A DNA stretch of 64,000 bases from JAHRAW01 sp965226545 (GCA_965226545.1 OZ245364.1:248001-312000); one strand, 5' to 3'. Shown: positions 44,813-53,330, counted from the first letter of the stretch. The notes: generated by a model from the sequence alone, not told the origin. Numbers and translations are program-made.

Positions 44813-44822
44813 AATATATCGT

Positions 44823-44851
44823 TTGTTTTCAAGGGCTGTCGCCCGCATAAT
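44823..44851 (+). promoter_or_regulatory. Candidate promoter of the small-gene pair
   Basis: TTGTTT at 44823-44828 and CATAAT at 44846-44851 are 17 bases apart, downstream of the inverted repeat and about 68 bases before the 33-residue ORF. Confidence 0.4.
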
Positions 44852-44918
44852 GCCATTCATCGCTGATGAACGACGTTAATCGCTTGTCGCAAATCAGTAA
44901 TCAATTGGCAATCTTAAC

Positions 44919-45020
44919 ATGAGCAAACTTGAAATGGCAAATGAAATGTGGTTTGTAGTCGGCGGTTCGGTGGTCGGCGCATTGGCAATTTTGGCGGCGG
45001 TGGTTGCCGTCATCGGTTGA
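44919..45020 (+). CDS. Small single-span membrane protein (33 aa)
   Basis: A 33-residue frame with an acidic/neutral start (MSKLEMANEM) and one hydrophobic span rich in Val, Ala and Gly. It is too short for usual annotation. It lies just before a DUF1127 gene and downstream of a plausible promoter. There is no strong ribosome site, so it may or may not be translated. No family recognised. Confidence 0.45.
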   Translation: MSKLEMANEMWFVVGGSVVGALAILAAVVAVIG

Positions 45021-45031
45021 GGCGTAGCGAA

Positions 45032-45334
45032 ATGAGCATCGATCGAGTTATTCGCTTCGGCGGACGTTTCGACGGACGCTTCGACGAAACCGGCGGCGCC
45101 CCGCGCAATGTGCGTTGGATGGTTGACGCCGTCAAATTGGCGAAACGCGCCAAAACGCAGTTGGTACATTGGCATGCGCGACGCGTAGCGGTTCGCCAAT
45201 TGCATGCAATGCCGGATTGGTTGTTGCGCGACATCGGCATTGAGCGTCATCAAATTAATGACGCGGTTAATCACTTGGGCGCCGGGCAATCGCCGTGCGC
45301 CAACAATGCGACCGCAGAAAAACTTGCGGCGTAA
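45032..45334 (+). CDS. DUF1127 family small protein
   Basis: A 100-residue protein. The core ARRVAVRQLHAMPDWLLRDIG followed by IERHQINDAV matches DUF1127 (YjiS-like), in which LxxLxDxxLxDIGxxR is the hallmark; here it is split only by length. DUF1127 proteins are small Arg-rich proteins linked to RNA turnover, stress or phosphate responses in alpha/gammaproteobacteria. The N-terminal half (RFGGRFDGRFDETGG) is repeat-like. A strong terminator follows at 45368. The divergent LysR regulator may control it. Confidence 0.82.
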   Translation: MSIDRVIRFGGRFDGRFDETGGAPRNVRWMVDAVKLAKRAKTQLVHWHARRVAVRQLHAMPDWLLRDIGIERHQINDAVNHLGAGQSPCANNATAEKLAA

Positions 45335-45367
45335 GACAGCGTTTCATCCCTCCGTTGGTGTTTATTT

Positions 45368-45397
45368 GGGCGGCCTCTCAGGCCGCCCGTTTTTTTT
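45368..45397 (+). terminator. Intrinsic terminator after the DUF1127 gene
   Basis: An 8-bp perfect stem GGGCGGCC/GGCCGCCC with a 5-base loop, followed after one G by eight T. It sits 33 bases after the DUF1127 stop. Confidence 0.9.
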
Positions 45398-45462
45398 GCA
45401 TTTTATGGTCGGGTCGCGGGTTGCGGTTTATCGCTTGTCGATTGTCACCGGCATTTGTAATT

Positions 45463-45511
45463 CCACTTTCACTTTTACTTGCACTTTTACTTGCACTTGC
45501 ACTTCCGCTTT
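45463..45511 (+). repeat. ACTTNC hexamer repeat upstream of rnpB
   Basis: Tandem ACTTTC/ACTTTT/ACTTGC units in about 50 bases, between the terminator and the start of the RNase P RNA gene. Confidence 0.65.
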
Positions 45512-45573
45512 ACCCCACATTTAAGTTTCGATTTACATTTGCATCGACGCGGGTAATCGGGTATTTTATCGGC

Positions 45574-45944
45574 GGGAGTCGGCTAAACAGTTGCTTTGCG
45601 ATGGGCGTTTATCGTTCGTTGCGGAGAGGAAAGTCCGGGCTCCATTGGGCAAGGTGCCAGGTAACGCCTGGGCGGCGCGAGCCGACGGAAAGTGCCACAG
45701 AAAACAAACCGCCTGTTTACGCTTCGGCGCAAATGGGTAAGGGTGAAAAGGTGCGGTAAGAGCGCACCGCGTCTCCGGTAACGGCGGCGGCACGGCAAAC
45801 CCCGCCTGGAGCAAGACCGAATAGGAATCCAATGCGTCGCCCAACGCCGGATTCGGGTAGGTCGCTACGAGGCATTCCGGTGACGGGTGTCCCAGATGAA
45901 TAACTGTTCACGACAGAACCCGGCTTATCGGCCGGCTCCCTTTG
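45574..45944 (+). ncRNA. rnpB: RNase P RNA, class A
   Basis: The RNA subunit of RNase P, which cuts the 5' leader of tRNA precursors. Conserved landmarks: GAGGAAAGTCCGGGCTCC at about 45627, GCCACAGAAA at about 45694, and ACGACAGAACCCGGCTTA near the 3' end. The 5' arm GGGAGTCGGC pairs with GCCGGCTCCC at the end (helix P1), which sets the ends and gives about 371 bases, the usual size. Reading frames across it are shadows. Confidence 0.95.
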
Positions 45945-46017
45945 CGGCAAGTGGTTGTGATAGTCGATGGCGGCAATCGACTGTTGTAAACGAAGCGGTA
46001 ACCGACAGTGTTAAGTT

Positions 46018-46210
46018 AAGCATCGTTAATTTTATTAATTAACTTCGCTTATCGCGTCACTTGTAACGTCACTCGTAATGTCAATTAATTAACGACACTG
46101 TTAATTAACCACATATTGATTAACAATATTGGTTTTCCAATTTAACATCGCCATCGCCATCGCCGCCGCCACTTACGCCGTATATTAACGCCATTAATTA
46201 ACCCCCCCCC
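46018..46210 (+). repeat. AT-rich TTAATTAAC/CGTCACT repeat region after rnpB
   Basis: About 190 bases with TTAATTAAC-like palindromes and several GTAACGTCACT-type units, ending in GCCATCGCC triplet repeats and a run of C. No gene seen. Together with 45945-46017 this is the rnpB to next-gene interval. Confidence 0.6.
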
Positions 46211-46233
46211 AACCGCATCGAACGATTGCCGCC

Positions 46234-47919
46234 GTGATGACCGCCTTGCCAACTGCGCCGCTTCGTCCGCCGCAACAGGTGATGCGGCTTGCGCGGTTGG
46301 GCAGTTTTCATCCGACGCGATTGAGTTTTATGCGCGCGTTGTTGCGCGATTTGGCGCGGCATCAATGGCGGTTTGAGCGCGTTTTGTGGCGCATCGATGC
46401 GCGCGGCGAAGGCGTCGCCACCTATCGCGCCTCGAGCAAAGCGCGGGTGTATACCTTAGTGTGCTTTGCGCGCGAGTTGGCGGATGAATTGCGCTCAGAC
46501 CGCGTCATCGCCACCCGCTGGGACACGACCTTTGCGTTGTACGACGGCGAACCCGACGACGCCGAATTGGCGCGCTTGCGCGAATCGGTGCCGAAGCAGG
46601 AAGCCGGGCAATACACCGCGCGCGAGTTGGTGCTGGCGCGCGCCAATAAAAGCCTGCGGGTGTTTGGCGAGGTGGTCGCGCAATTGGCGCGCGGCGCGCA
46701 GCCGTCGACCGAATTGCTCGAACAAAGCGGCTATTTATTGCGCACCACGGCGGTCTATGGCAACGGCAAATTCGGCATCGCCGACCGTGCGCGGCTGCAA
46801 ACCCGCGCCGAATTCGCCGCGCCGTTTCGCGCCGAGTTGCTCAGCGTTTGGTTGATTCGCTGGTTCAGCATCGACCTCGTCGAACACTTGGCGCGCTGCA
46901 AAGGCGGCGCGCGCGCGGTGCGATTGCGCCGCGATGTTGCGCGGCGATTGGGCGTCGGCAACGCCACCGGCTTGGGCATGGCGCCGTTTTTGGTCAATCA
47001 TCCGACGTTGTTGCATCATTGGATTAGCGCGCGCGAAACCGCCTTGGCGCGGGTGCGCGCAGTGCCGCAATGCGCGCCGGCAATCGAAGCGCAATTTGGC
47101 GAATTGCTGGCGCGCGCGCAAACGTTGTTGGATGCCTGGCAAACCGACGACGCGCGTCAAGCCCAACGGCTGGACGAATTGCGCGCTGACTTGGCAAAAA
47201 TCCGCGCGCGCGTCGATGCCGGCGGGTTGCGCGGCAAAGCGCCGTGGCAAACCTTAATCGATTGGTCGGCGCGCGAATTGTGTCTCGAAGCGCAGGAGTT
47301 GTTGGTGTCGCTGGTCATCGAACCGCACGGCGCATTGGTCGATGAATTATCCGAGACGATGTCGGCTGATGAAACCCGCCATTGGTGCATCCGCGGCGAC
47401 CAACCGCTCACGCAATTGCGCGAATCGCTGTCGCGCGATTACGATTGGGCCTTGTCGGTCGATTATGCCGCGCGTCAAAACTGCGCGCGGTTTTGGTATG
47501 TCTCCGAAGAAAAACTCGAGCCGCGACTCGGCGAACGTTTCGACGAACCCGGCGCCGAGGCCGAATTGCCGCTGGCCACCGGGCGCGACATCGCCCGATT
47601 GTGCGCCGATTTGCGCGATGCGCGCCAGGCCACAGTCGGCGAATTCTTGCTCGAGTATCCGCAACATCGCCATGCGGTGCGCCGCGCACAACGCACCGCG
47701 CGATTGCCGTACGCCGAGATTCGCGACAATTTAATTTCCGCGCAATTGTTGCCGCTGGATTTGTTGCGCTGCAAGTTGTCGTTTTTTGGCGCGAATAAAT
47801 TCGACCCCAAATCGGATCGATGGGTGCGCATCACCTTGTATCAACACGCGCCGTTGCCGGATGAATTATGCGAAGCCGTCGCCGATGATTGGAGTTATCC
47901 GCCGCGCGCGCGCCAATGA
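46234..47919 (+). CDS. Unrecognised 561-residue protein paired with a DUF3726 gene
   Basis: A 561-residue, Arg- and Ala-rich soluble protein without signal peptide or membrane span. I do not recognise a catalytic motif. It starts with a possible ATG pair at 46234 and has stretches such as VMRLARLGSFHPTRLSFMR and a His/Asp/Arg region (SADETRHWCIRGDQ). The DUF3726 gene overlaps its stop (ATGA), so the two are cotranslated and likely functional partners. The protein is high in GC like the housekeeping genes, which argues for long residence in this genome. Confidence 0.75.
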   Translation: MMTALPTAPLRPPQQVMRLARLGSFHPTRLSFMRALLRDLARHQWRFERVLWRIDARGEGVATYRASSKARVYTLVCFARELADELRSDRVIATRWDTTFALYDGEPDDAELARLRESVPKQEAGQYTARELVLARANKSLRVFGEVVAQLARGAQPSTELLEQSGYLLRTTAVYGNGKFGIADRARLQTRAEFAAPFRAELLSVWLIRWFSIDLVEHLARCKGGARAVRLRRDVARRLGVGNATGLGMAPFLVNHPTLLHHWISARETALARVRAVPQCAPAIEAQFGELLARAQTLLDAWQTDDARQAQRLDELRADLAKIRARVDAGGLRGKAPWQTLIDWSARELCLEAQELLVSLVIEPHGALVDELSETMSADETRHWCIRGDQPLTQLRESLSRDYDWALSVDYAARQNCARFWYVSEEKLEPRLGERFDEPGAEAELPLATGRDIARLCADLRDARQATVGEFLLEYPQHRHAVRRAQRTARLPYAEIRDNLISAQLLPLDLLRCKLSFFGANKFDPKSDRWVRITLYQHAPLPDELCEAVADDWSYPPRARQ

Positions 47920-48668
47920 AGTTGCTGCAGTTGTCGTTCAATCAAATCGAACAAACCGCCGTCAAGGCGGTGCGCGCGTCCGGGTTGTCGTGGGGGCTGG
48001 CGGAAGACGCCGCGCGCGCGGTGCGTTGCCTGCATGAATGCGGATTAAACGGCGCGCGCGTGTTGGCGCGGCGATTGGATTGCGTCGATGCACTCGGCGC
48101 ACCGCGCGCGGTTGGCGGCGTTTGGCAAAGCGCAAACGGCGCGCTCGACCCGTTGTTGTGCGCGGCGGCGTTGTGCGACGGCTTGCCGGCGGCGCGCGCC
48201 ATCGATACCGAAGCGATGGCGTATCCGTTGTTGGTGTGCGGCGCGCTTGGGCAGTTGGCGAAAAGTGAAGAGATTGCGGTGCAAATCGAATGGCGCGATG
48301 TGCGGGTGCGGGTGCGGGTGCGGGGTGATTCGGCGCGGTTGTGTTTGTTGGTTGATGGTGACAGTAACAGTGACGTTAAAAGTGAAGTTGCCGACTGCGA
48401 CTTTAATTGTGATTTCGACTGTGACTTCGATTCCATCGATGCGTTATGGGTTGCGCAAACTTCGTTTTTGCGTTGTCGGGTAATCGAGCGTGACGAGGTG
48501 ACTGTTGCAAATGCAAGTGTTAATAATGAATCGATTAATAATGAATCGGTTAACCGCGAAACAATGCGCGCGCAGGTGTGCGTTGATGATTGGGCGCGAT
48601 TGCTGGAATTTGCGCAGCGCACTTATGTGCCGGAAAGCGATTTGTCGCGGCGTGGGGCGGGTTATTGA
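47916..48668 (+). CDS. DUF3726 family protein with low-complexity inserts
   Basis: A 250-residue protein. The start KLLQLSFNQIEQTAVKAVR with GLSWGLAEDAARAVR is the DUF3726 signature, an uncharacterised family found in marine proteobacteria. The middle holds hydrophilic inserts encoded by short repeats: residues about 147-172 (Asp/Ser/Cys/Phe-rich, DFNCDFDCDFDS) and about 195-217 (NNESINNESVNRET). They do not match the family pattern and keep frame. It follows the 561-residue gene with an ATGA overlap. Confidence 0.72.
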   Translation: MKLLQLSFNQIEQTAVKAVRASGLSWGLAEDAARAVRCLHECGLNGARVLARRLDCVDALGAPRAVGGVWQSANGALDPLLCAAALCDGLPAARAIDTEAMAYPLLVCGALGQLAKSEEIAVQIEWRDVRVRVRVRGDSARLCLLVDGDSNSDVKSEVADCDFNCDFDCDFDSIDALWVAQTSFLRCRVIERDEVTVANASVNNESINNESVNRETMRAQVCVDDWARLLEFAQRTYVPESDLSRRGAGY

Positions 48669-48711
48669 TGTCGCTTGTTATGCCGCATTTCGCACGCTAC
48701 ACTGTTATTTG

Positions 48712-49272
48712 TTACGCGCGCTCGATGTATTCGCCGGTTTCGGTGTTCACTTTAATCCTCTCGCCGGTTTCGACAAAGGTCGGCACAACCAAACGATGTC
48801 CGGTTTCGCACACCGCCGGTTTGCCGCCGCCGGCGGCGGTTTGTCCTTTAATCGCGCCGTCGGTTTCGGTGATGCTGAGGGTCACCACATTCGGCAATTC
48901 GACGCCAATCGCCGCGCCGTTGTGGAAGTTGATTTGCACTTCGATGTTCGGCAACAAAAACGGCGTTTGCGCGCTGAGTTCATCGCTCGGCAACGACAGT
49001 TGTTCATAGTTGTCGACATCCATAAACACATGCGCATCGCCATCGGCGTATAAATATTGCATGCGACGCGGTTCGACGCGCGCCTTTTCGATTTTGTCTT
49101 CGGAACGGAATCGTTCGTTGAGTTTGACGCCGTCGCCCAGCGACTTCATCTCCAACTGCACAAACGCCCCACCCTTGCCGGGCTTGACATGATTTTTCGA
49201 CAACACGCGCCACAATTTGTTGCGGTATTCAATCAAATTGCCGACACGCGCATCAAACGCGGAAATTTTCAT
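48712..49272 (-). CDS. efp: Elongation factor P
   Basis: A 186-residue EF-P that relieves stalling at polyproline. It starts MKISAFDARVGN and has the loop lysine in HVKPGKGGAFVQ, the place of post-translational modification; downstream blocks GVELPNVVTLSITETDG and TGERIKVNTETGEYIERA are family-typical. I start it at the ATG at 49272 since the longer frame is a Cys-rich repeat translation. No epmA/epmB or earP gene lies in this window, so the modification type is not determined. Confidence 0.95.
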   Translation of the reverse strand: MKISAFDARVGNLIEYRNKLWRVLSKNHVKPGKGGAFVQLEMKSLGDGVKLNERFRSEDKIEKARVEPRRMQYLYADGDAHVFMDVDNYEQLSLPSDELSAQTPFLLPNIEVQINFHNGAAIGVELPNVVTLSITETDGAIKGQTAAGGGKPAVCETGHRLVVPTFVETGERIKVNTETGEYIERA

Positions 49273-49303
49273 TGGCTTATCTCTCGATGCGGAGGGTGAA
49301 AAT

Positions 49304-49383
49304 AAGTGACGAAAATAAAAGTTACAGCAAAAGTTACAACGCAAGTTACGGCATAAGTCACAATACAGGTCACAACACACTAC
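49304..49383 (-). repeat. 12-base repeat upstream of efp
   Basis: About six copies of a 12-base unit like AAAAGTTACARC (top strand), some changed to RTCACA, directly before the efp ribosome region. The translation of this tract in the longer frame is a Cys-rich artefact. Confidence 0.7.
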
Positions 49384-49470
49384 AATTTAACCCACTTGAT
49401 TCGACCGCCGTTGCGCGCGCATTGTAACGATGCATTGCGCGCGCGGCAAGATGTCGATGCAAGATGAATC

Positions 49471-51393
49471 ATGATGAACAAAACGGCGAACACAAAGACC
49501 AACGCAACGACGGGCGCAACGACCAATGCAACCGCCGCGCCGGCTTTCGATGCCGAACGGTTTTTGGCGACGCTTAACGCGCGCCCCGGGGTGTATGTGT
49601 TTTATGACGCCGGCGGGGCGGCGTTGTATGTCGGCAAGGCGAGCAATTTAAAAAATCGCGTCACCAGTTATTTTCGCGCCGGCGGACAAACCGCGAAGGC
49701 GAAATTGATGACCGCCAAAATCGCGCGCGCCGAAGTGCATGTTACGCGCGGCGACGCCGAGGCGTTGATTTTGGAAAACAATCTCATCAAGGATAAACGT
49801 CCGCGATACAACATCTCGTTGCGCGACGACAAAAGTTTTCCGTATATCCGCCTGACCGAAAGCGATGAATATCCGCGTTTTGTTTTTTTTCGCGGGCGGC
49901 GCAAACCGAATGAACGCTATTACGGCCCCTATCCAAGCGCCGCGGCGGTGCGCGAGATGTTGGCGCAACTGCATAAAATTTTTCGCCTGCGACAATGCAC
50001 CGATGCATTTTTTAACAACCGCTCGCGCCCGTGTCTGCAGCATCAAATCAAACGCTGCAGCGCGCCGTGCGTCGGGCGAATCGATGCCGCGCACTATCAA
50101 GACGATGTGCGCCAAGCCAAAGCGATGTTGGCCGGGCGCGATTTTGCATTGTTGGATGAACTCGCCGCCAAGATGGAACACGCCTCCGAATCGTTGGAAT
50201 TCGAGACCGCCGCGCGCTATCGTGACCGCATCGCTTTATTGCGCCGCGCCACGCAAACGCAAACCGCGGCCGGCGGCTTTGCTTGCATCGATGTCGTGGC
50301 GGTGGCGCGCGACGCCGATAAAGTTTGTTTCAGCGTCGCCTCGATTCGACGCGGGCGCAATTTGGGCGCGCGGTTTTTGGTGCGCGCCAATCCGCTCGAT
50401 TGGAATGAATCGCGATTGCTGCAGGCGTTTTTGCCGCAACATTATTTGGACGGCGCACCGAACGCCGCTTCGGACTCCTCTCCCCAAGCGAATCCGGATG
50501 CCTATCCCGATGAAATTCTCATCAGCGAAAACAGCCGCGGCGTAAAGGCGTTTTGCGACGCCTTGGCGCGCGAAGCCGGGCGGCGCATCGAGGTCAAACA
50601 TCGTTGTCGCGCAACCCGCGCCAAGTGGATTGAATCGGCGCGCGCCAACACCGCCGAACATTTGCGCATGCATTTATCCGCGCACAGCGCGCGCGGCGCG
50701 CAATGGCAAAATCTCGCCGTGTTGTTGTCGCTGGCGGAAATCCCGGCGCGCATCGAATGTTTCGACATCAGCCACACAATGGGCGAGCGCGCAGTCGGCG
50801 CATGCGTCGTTGCCGATGCCAACGGCGCGGTTAAATCCGATTACCGCCGCTTTAACTTAAGCGTCACAGACGGCGATGATTATGCGGCGATGCGCGAAAC
50901 TTTATCGCGCAGATATCAACGATTGGTGCGCGAAGACGCCAAGTTGCCGGATTTGGTGTTGATTGACGGCGGCAAAGGGCAGTTGCGCGTCGCCGTCGAA
51001 GTGTTCGAAGAATTGCAGTTGAGCGAACAAATCACGTTGCTGGCGGTGTCCAAAGGGCGCGCGCGTCGTCCCGGCGATGAGTTGTTGCACATGCCCGGCA
51101 TTGCGCGCGCCATCCGCCCGCCGCGCGCCGCCGGCGGCTTGCATCTCATCCAACAAATCCGCGATGAAGCGCATCGTTTCGCCATCAGCGGACATCGCCG
51201 CCGCCGCGCCCGCGCGCGCCGCGAATCACCGCTCGGCGCAATCCCCGGCGTAGGCGATGCCCGCCGGCGCAATTTATTGCGGCATTTCGGCGGCTTGCGC
51301 GAAGTCGCGCGCGCCGATGTCGATGCGTTGGCAAAAGCGCCGGGCATCAGTCCGGGGTTGGCGAACCGTATTTATGCGCACTTTCATGATTGA
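49471..51393 (+). CDS. uvrC: Excinuclease ABC subunit C
   Basis: A 640-residue nucleotide excision repair nuclease. The GIY-YIG domain is PGVYVFYDAGGAALYVGKASNLKNRV (seen in parts), UVR region has AAKMEHASESLEFETAARYRDR, the second nuclease domain has IECFDISHTMGE and the Asp/His set with LVLIDGGKGQL, and tandem HhH motifs are at the end (IPGVGDARRRNLLRHFGG). The N-terminus bears about 25 Thr/Asn/Ala residues (ATTGATTNATAAPAFDAE) from short repeats. pgsA and tRNA-Gly follow, a conserved gammaproteobacterial order. Confidence 0.96.
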   Translation: MMNKTANTKTNATTGATTNATAAPAFDAERFLATLNARPGVYVFYDAGGAALYVGKASNLKNRVTSYFRAGGQTAKAKLMTAKIARAEVHVTRGDAEALILENNLIKDKRPRYNISLRDDKSFPYIRLTESDEYPRFVFFRGRRKPNERYYGPYPSAAAVREMLAQLHKIFRLRQCTDAFFNNRSRPCLQHQIKRCSAPCVGRIDAAHYQDDVRQAKAMLAGRDFALLDELAAKMEHASESLEFETAARYRDRIALLRRATQTQTAAGGFACIDVVAVARDADKVCFSVASIRRGRNLGARFLVRANPLDWNESRLLQAFLPQHYLDGAPNAASDSSPQANPDAYPDEILISENSRGVKAFCDALAREAGRRIEVKHRCRATRAKWIESARANTAEHLRMHLSAHSARGAQWQNLAVLLSLAEIPARIECFDISHTMGERAVGACVVADANGAVKSDYRRFNLSVTDGDDYAAMRETLSRRYQRLVREDAKLPDLVLIDGGKGQLRVAVEVFEELQLSEQITLLAVSKGRARRPGDELLHMPGIARAIRPPRAAGGLHLIQQIRDEAHRFAISGHRRRRARARRESPLGAIPGVGDARRRNLLRHFGGLREVARADVDALAKAPGISPGLANRIYAHFHD

Positions 51394-51448
51394 TGCGACA
51401 TGATTGATTCGGCACGATTGATGCGTGCGCATTCGGCGTTGCATCGCG

Positions 51449-51552
51449 TCACTATATTAATGTCCGCATATTAATGTCCGCATATTAATGTCAGCACACT
51501 ATATTAACGTCGGCGTATTAATATTAATGTCGTCACTATTATTAACACCCCC
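51449..51552 (+). repeat. ATATTAATGTCCGC repeat between uvrC and pgsA
   Basis: Three near-identical 14-16 base units (ATATTAATGTCCGC, ATATTAATGTCAGC) followed by degenerate copies with AACGTCGGC and AATGTCGTC. Gene-free interval 51394-51619. Confidence 0.75.
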
Positions 51553-51619
51553 CAACCCCCCGCCGCCCGGCAATATGCATTAAAATCCCCGCCCGCCCCC
51601 GCATCCGATTGCCACGATA

Positions 51620-52237
51620 ATGCCCCCCGCCGCTTTACTTCGCGCATTGCCGAATCTGCTCACCTTGTTTCGGGTGGCGTTGATTCCGGTGTTGGCGGTC
51701 GCGTATTTTTTGCCCGGCGGGCATCAAAATTTCATCGCCGCCGCGGTGTTTGTGTTGGCGGCGGTCACCGATTGGCTCGATGGCGCAATCGCGCGGCGGA
51801 TGAACACCGTCTCAAAACTCGGCGCGTTTTTGGATCCGGTCGCCGATAAACTCATCGTCTCCACCGCCTTGGTGTTGTTGGTGTCGGACCGCGCGGCGTT
51901 GGCGCAATCGCTGCATATCATCCCGTTCATCTTGGCCGTCGCCATCATCATCGGGCGCGAGATTGTCGTATCCGCCTTGCGCGAATGGATGGCAGAACTC
52001 GGCGCGCGCGCCGCAGTGTCGGTCGGCGCGCTCGGCAAATTCAAAACCGCCTCGCAAATGGTGGCGATTATTTTGTTGCTCTATGCCAAGCCGCTGCCGT
52101 TGCCGGCGTTGTCGCCGATGGCATCGTTGCCCACTTTTCGCATCGGCGAGGCGTTGTTGTATCTGGCGGCGACGTTGACCTTGTGGTCGATGTGCGAATA
52201 TCTGCGCGCCGCGCGTCCGCATATTAATCATCACTAA
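51620..52237 (+). CDS. pgsA: CDP-diacylglycerol-glycerol-3-phosphate 3-phosphatidyltransferase
   Basis: A 205-residue membrane enzyme that makes phosphatidylglycerol phosphate. It opens LPNLLTLFRVALIPVLAV and has the CDP-alcohol motif with all residues (DWLDGAIARRMN then GAFLDPVADK). REIVVSALREWMAELGAR is PgsA-specific. Adjacent uvrC and tRNA-Gly agree with the uvrC-pgsA-glyW order known from E. coli. The ATG at 51620 follows a C-rich stretch without a strong ribosome site. Confidence 0.96.
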   Translation: MPPAALLRALPNLLTLFRVALIPVLAVAYFLPGGHQNFIAAAVFVLAAVTDWLDGAIARRMNTVSKLGAFLDPVADKLIVSTALVLLVSDRAALAQSLHIIPFILAVAIIIGREIVVSALREWMAELGARAAVSVGALGKFKTASQMVAIILLLYAKPLPLPALSPMASLPTFRIGEALLYLAATLTLWSMCEYLRAARPHINHH

Positions 52238-52261
52238 TACTTCATCACGACAAACCGCCGC

Positions 52262-52290
52262 TTGACATCGCCGTCGCAGTTGGCGACAAT
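52262..52290 (+). promoter_or_regulatory. Promoter of the tRNA-Gly gene
   Basis: TTGACA at 52262-52267 and GACAAT at 52285-52290 with a 17-base spacer, ending 16 bases before the tRNA. Confidence 0.7.
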
Positions 52291-52306
52291 TGCGCGCGCA
52301 ACATCG

Positions 52307-52381
52307 GCGGGAATAGCTCAGTGGTAGAGCACAACCTTGCCAAGGTTGGGGTCGCGAGTTCGAATCTCGTTTCCCGCTCCA
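52307..52381 (+). tRNA. tRNA-Gly (GCC)
   Basis: A full cloverleaf: acceptor GCGGGAA/TTCCCGC, D arm with AGCTCAGTGGTAGAGC, anticodon arm CAACCTTGCCAAGGTTG with anticodon GCC, T arm with GTTCGAATC, discriminator T and encoded CCA. It lies directly upstream of the lower-GC cassette segment, so it could have served as an insertion point. Confidence 0.97.
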
Positions 52382-52473
52382 TCGTATTAACATGTTGTTT
52401 CGCTTTGCTTCGCATTTATGAATTGCGATAAATTGCGATACATTACATTGCGACGCATACCGATGTATCGAAG

Positions 52474-52499
52474 CCGGGGGCTTGCCCTCGGTTTTTTTT
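52474..52499 (+). terminator. Intrinsic terminator after tRNA-Gly
   Basis: Stem CCGGGGG/CCCTCGG (one G-T pair) with loop CTTG and eight T. Its loop and right arm (CTTGCCCTCGG) look like the leader hairpins of the cassettes that follow, so it may be a further copy of that element. Confidence 0.8.
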
Positions 52500-52576
52500 C
52501 GTCTGCAGTTGGCGGTTAGGCATCTTGATACCAACGCAATAAAGCGCAACGCACTTCGTTTCGCTCGGCATTTTCG

Positions 52577-52916
52577 ACACGGGAAATAATGGCGATGCCG
52601 TCAAGTCCTTAAGCACCATCACTTACGAGGAAGTCGAAGCCGAAGCCGAAACCGGCATTGATTCGTGGATTGTCACCGGTCATTACAACATGGGTGTAGC
52701 ACACGATTAACCTTGGCTATCGCACCGACAATGTTCCGACTCAAAACATCGGCACTCGTTACGATAACTTCGTCATCAGCGCAAATGGTTCGTTGGATGC
52801 ATTGGATTGGTATATCGCGTTTGAAAGCAATAACGACAATGCCAATGTCAAAAGCGTCAGCAAGAAGTGACGCAACGATTTACCGAAACCGAAGTGGTGG
52901 TAAATTACAACTTACG
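52577..52916 (+). pseudogene. Porin gene fragment with frameshifts
   Basis: In one frame the DNA reads TGIDSWIVTGHYNMGVAHD then stop; one base over it continues INLGYRTDNVPTQNIGTRYDN, FVISANGSLDALDWYIAFES and stops, and in a third frame EVVVNYNLR. These align in order with the intact porin at 59700-61265 (GVDSWIAVGQYDLGAATINLG, SFDNFVISANGVFDEFEW). At least two frameshifts and missing ends make it a dead remnant. It stands between the tRNA and the first cassette gene. Confidence 0.85.
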
Positions 52917-52943
52917 GCAAGGGTGTTTGCCCTTGCTTTTTTT
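52917..52943 (+). promoter_or_regulatory. Terminator-like leader hairpin before cassette gene 1
   Basis: GCAAGGG and CCCTTGC form a perfect 7-bp stem with loop TGTTTG followed by seven T, 24 bases before the ATG at 52968. Equivalent hairpins of different sequence precede the other cassette genes at the same distance, which suggests an attenuator-like control element. Confidence 0.65.
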
Positions 52944-52967
52944 AACTTTTCACTTGGAGATACGATA

Positions 52968-53306
52968 ATGCCCACAATGAGCCGCACTGAAGTGTTGGAT
53001 GAATTAGAAGACATCGGTAAAAGTTTCTTTGTTGTTAACTTCCACATCGGCCACTTCTGCCACAAACACCCTAACGCGAGAATCGGTGACAGCGTTTTTG
53101 TTGGCGGCGACCAATACACCCGCGCTTCAATGCAAACGCGCCGTGATGGCATGAAGAGAATTTTCGCCGCCAATGCCGAGTGCGTTGCGCTCGACCTCTG
53201 CCGCAAGTCGAATCCTGCAAATTTGGAACGCAAACAGAAACTTGGCGTCAAGGGCAAAACAATTGTCGCGTTGGCGAAAGCAATAAAAAAGATTCATTGC
53301 CGCTAA
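52968..53306 (+). CDS. Cassette gene 1, unrecognised 112-residue protein
   Basis: A 112-residue basic soluble protein. It starts MPTMSRTEVLDELEDIGKSF and continues FVVNFHIGHFCHKHPNAR, then has RRDGMKRIFAANAECVALDLC and a Lys-rich end. It is a paralogue of the gene at 54255 (shared MPT start, IGKS(F/Y)FV(V/A)NF, RR..M..IF.A..EC.AL). The ribosome site TTGGAGATACGATA is nearly identical for both. No family is recognised. Cys and His are frequent, which may indicate metal binding. A terminator follows at 53331. Confidence 0.72.
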   Translation: MPTMSRTEVLDELEDIGKSFFVVNFHIGHFCHKHPNARIGDSVFVGGDQYTRASMQTRRDGMKRIFAANAECVALDLCRKSNPANLERKQKLGVKGKTIVALAKAIKKIHCR

Positions 53307-53330
53307 ATCAATTTAGCAAGTCGCCAAAAA

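Noticed and set aside
45295..45759. Open frame of 154 codons across rnpB
   Set aside because: It overlaps the RNase P RNA landmarks and the ACTTNC repeat and shows no protein family pattern.
49304..49383. Direct repeats as a CRISPR array
   Set aside because: Units are 12 bases, contiguous, without spacers, and no cas gene is present in the window.
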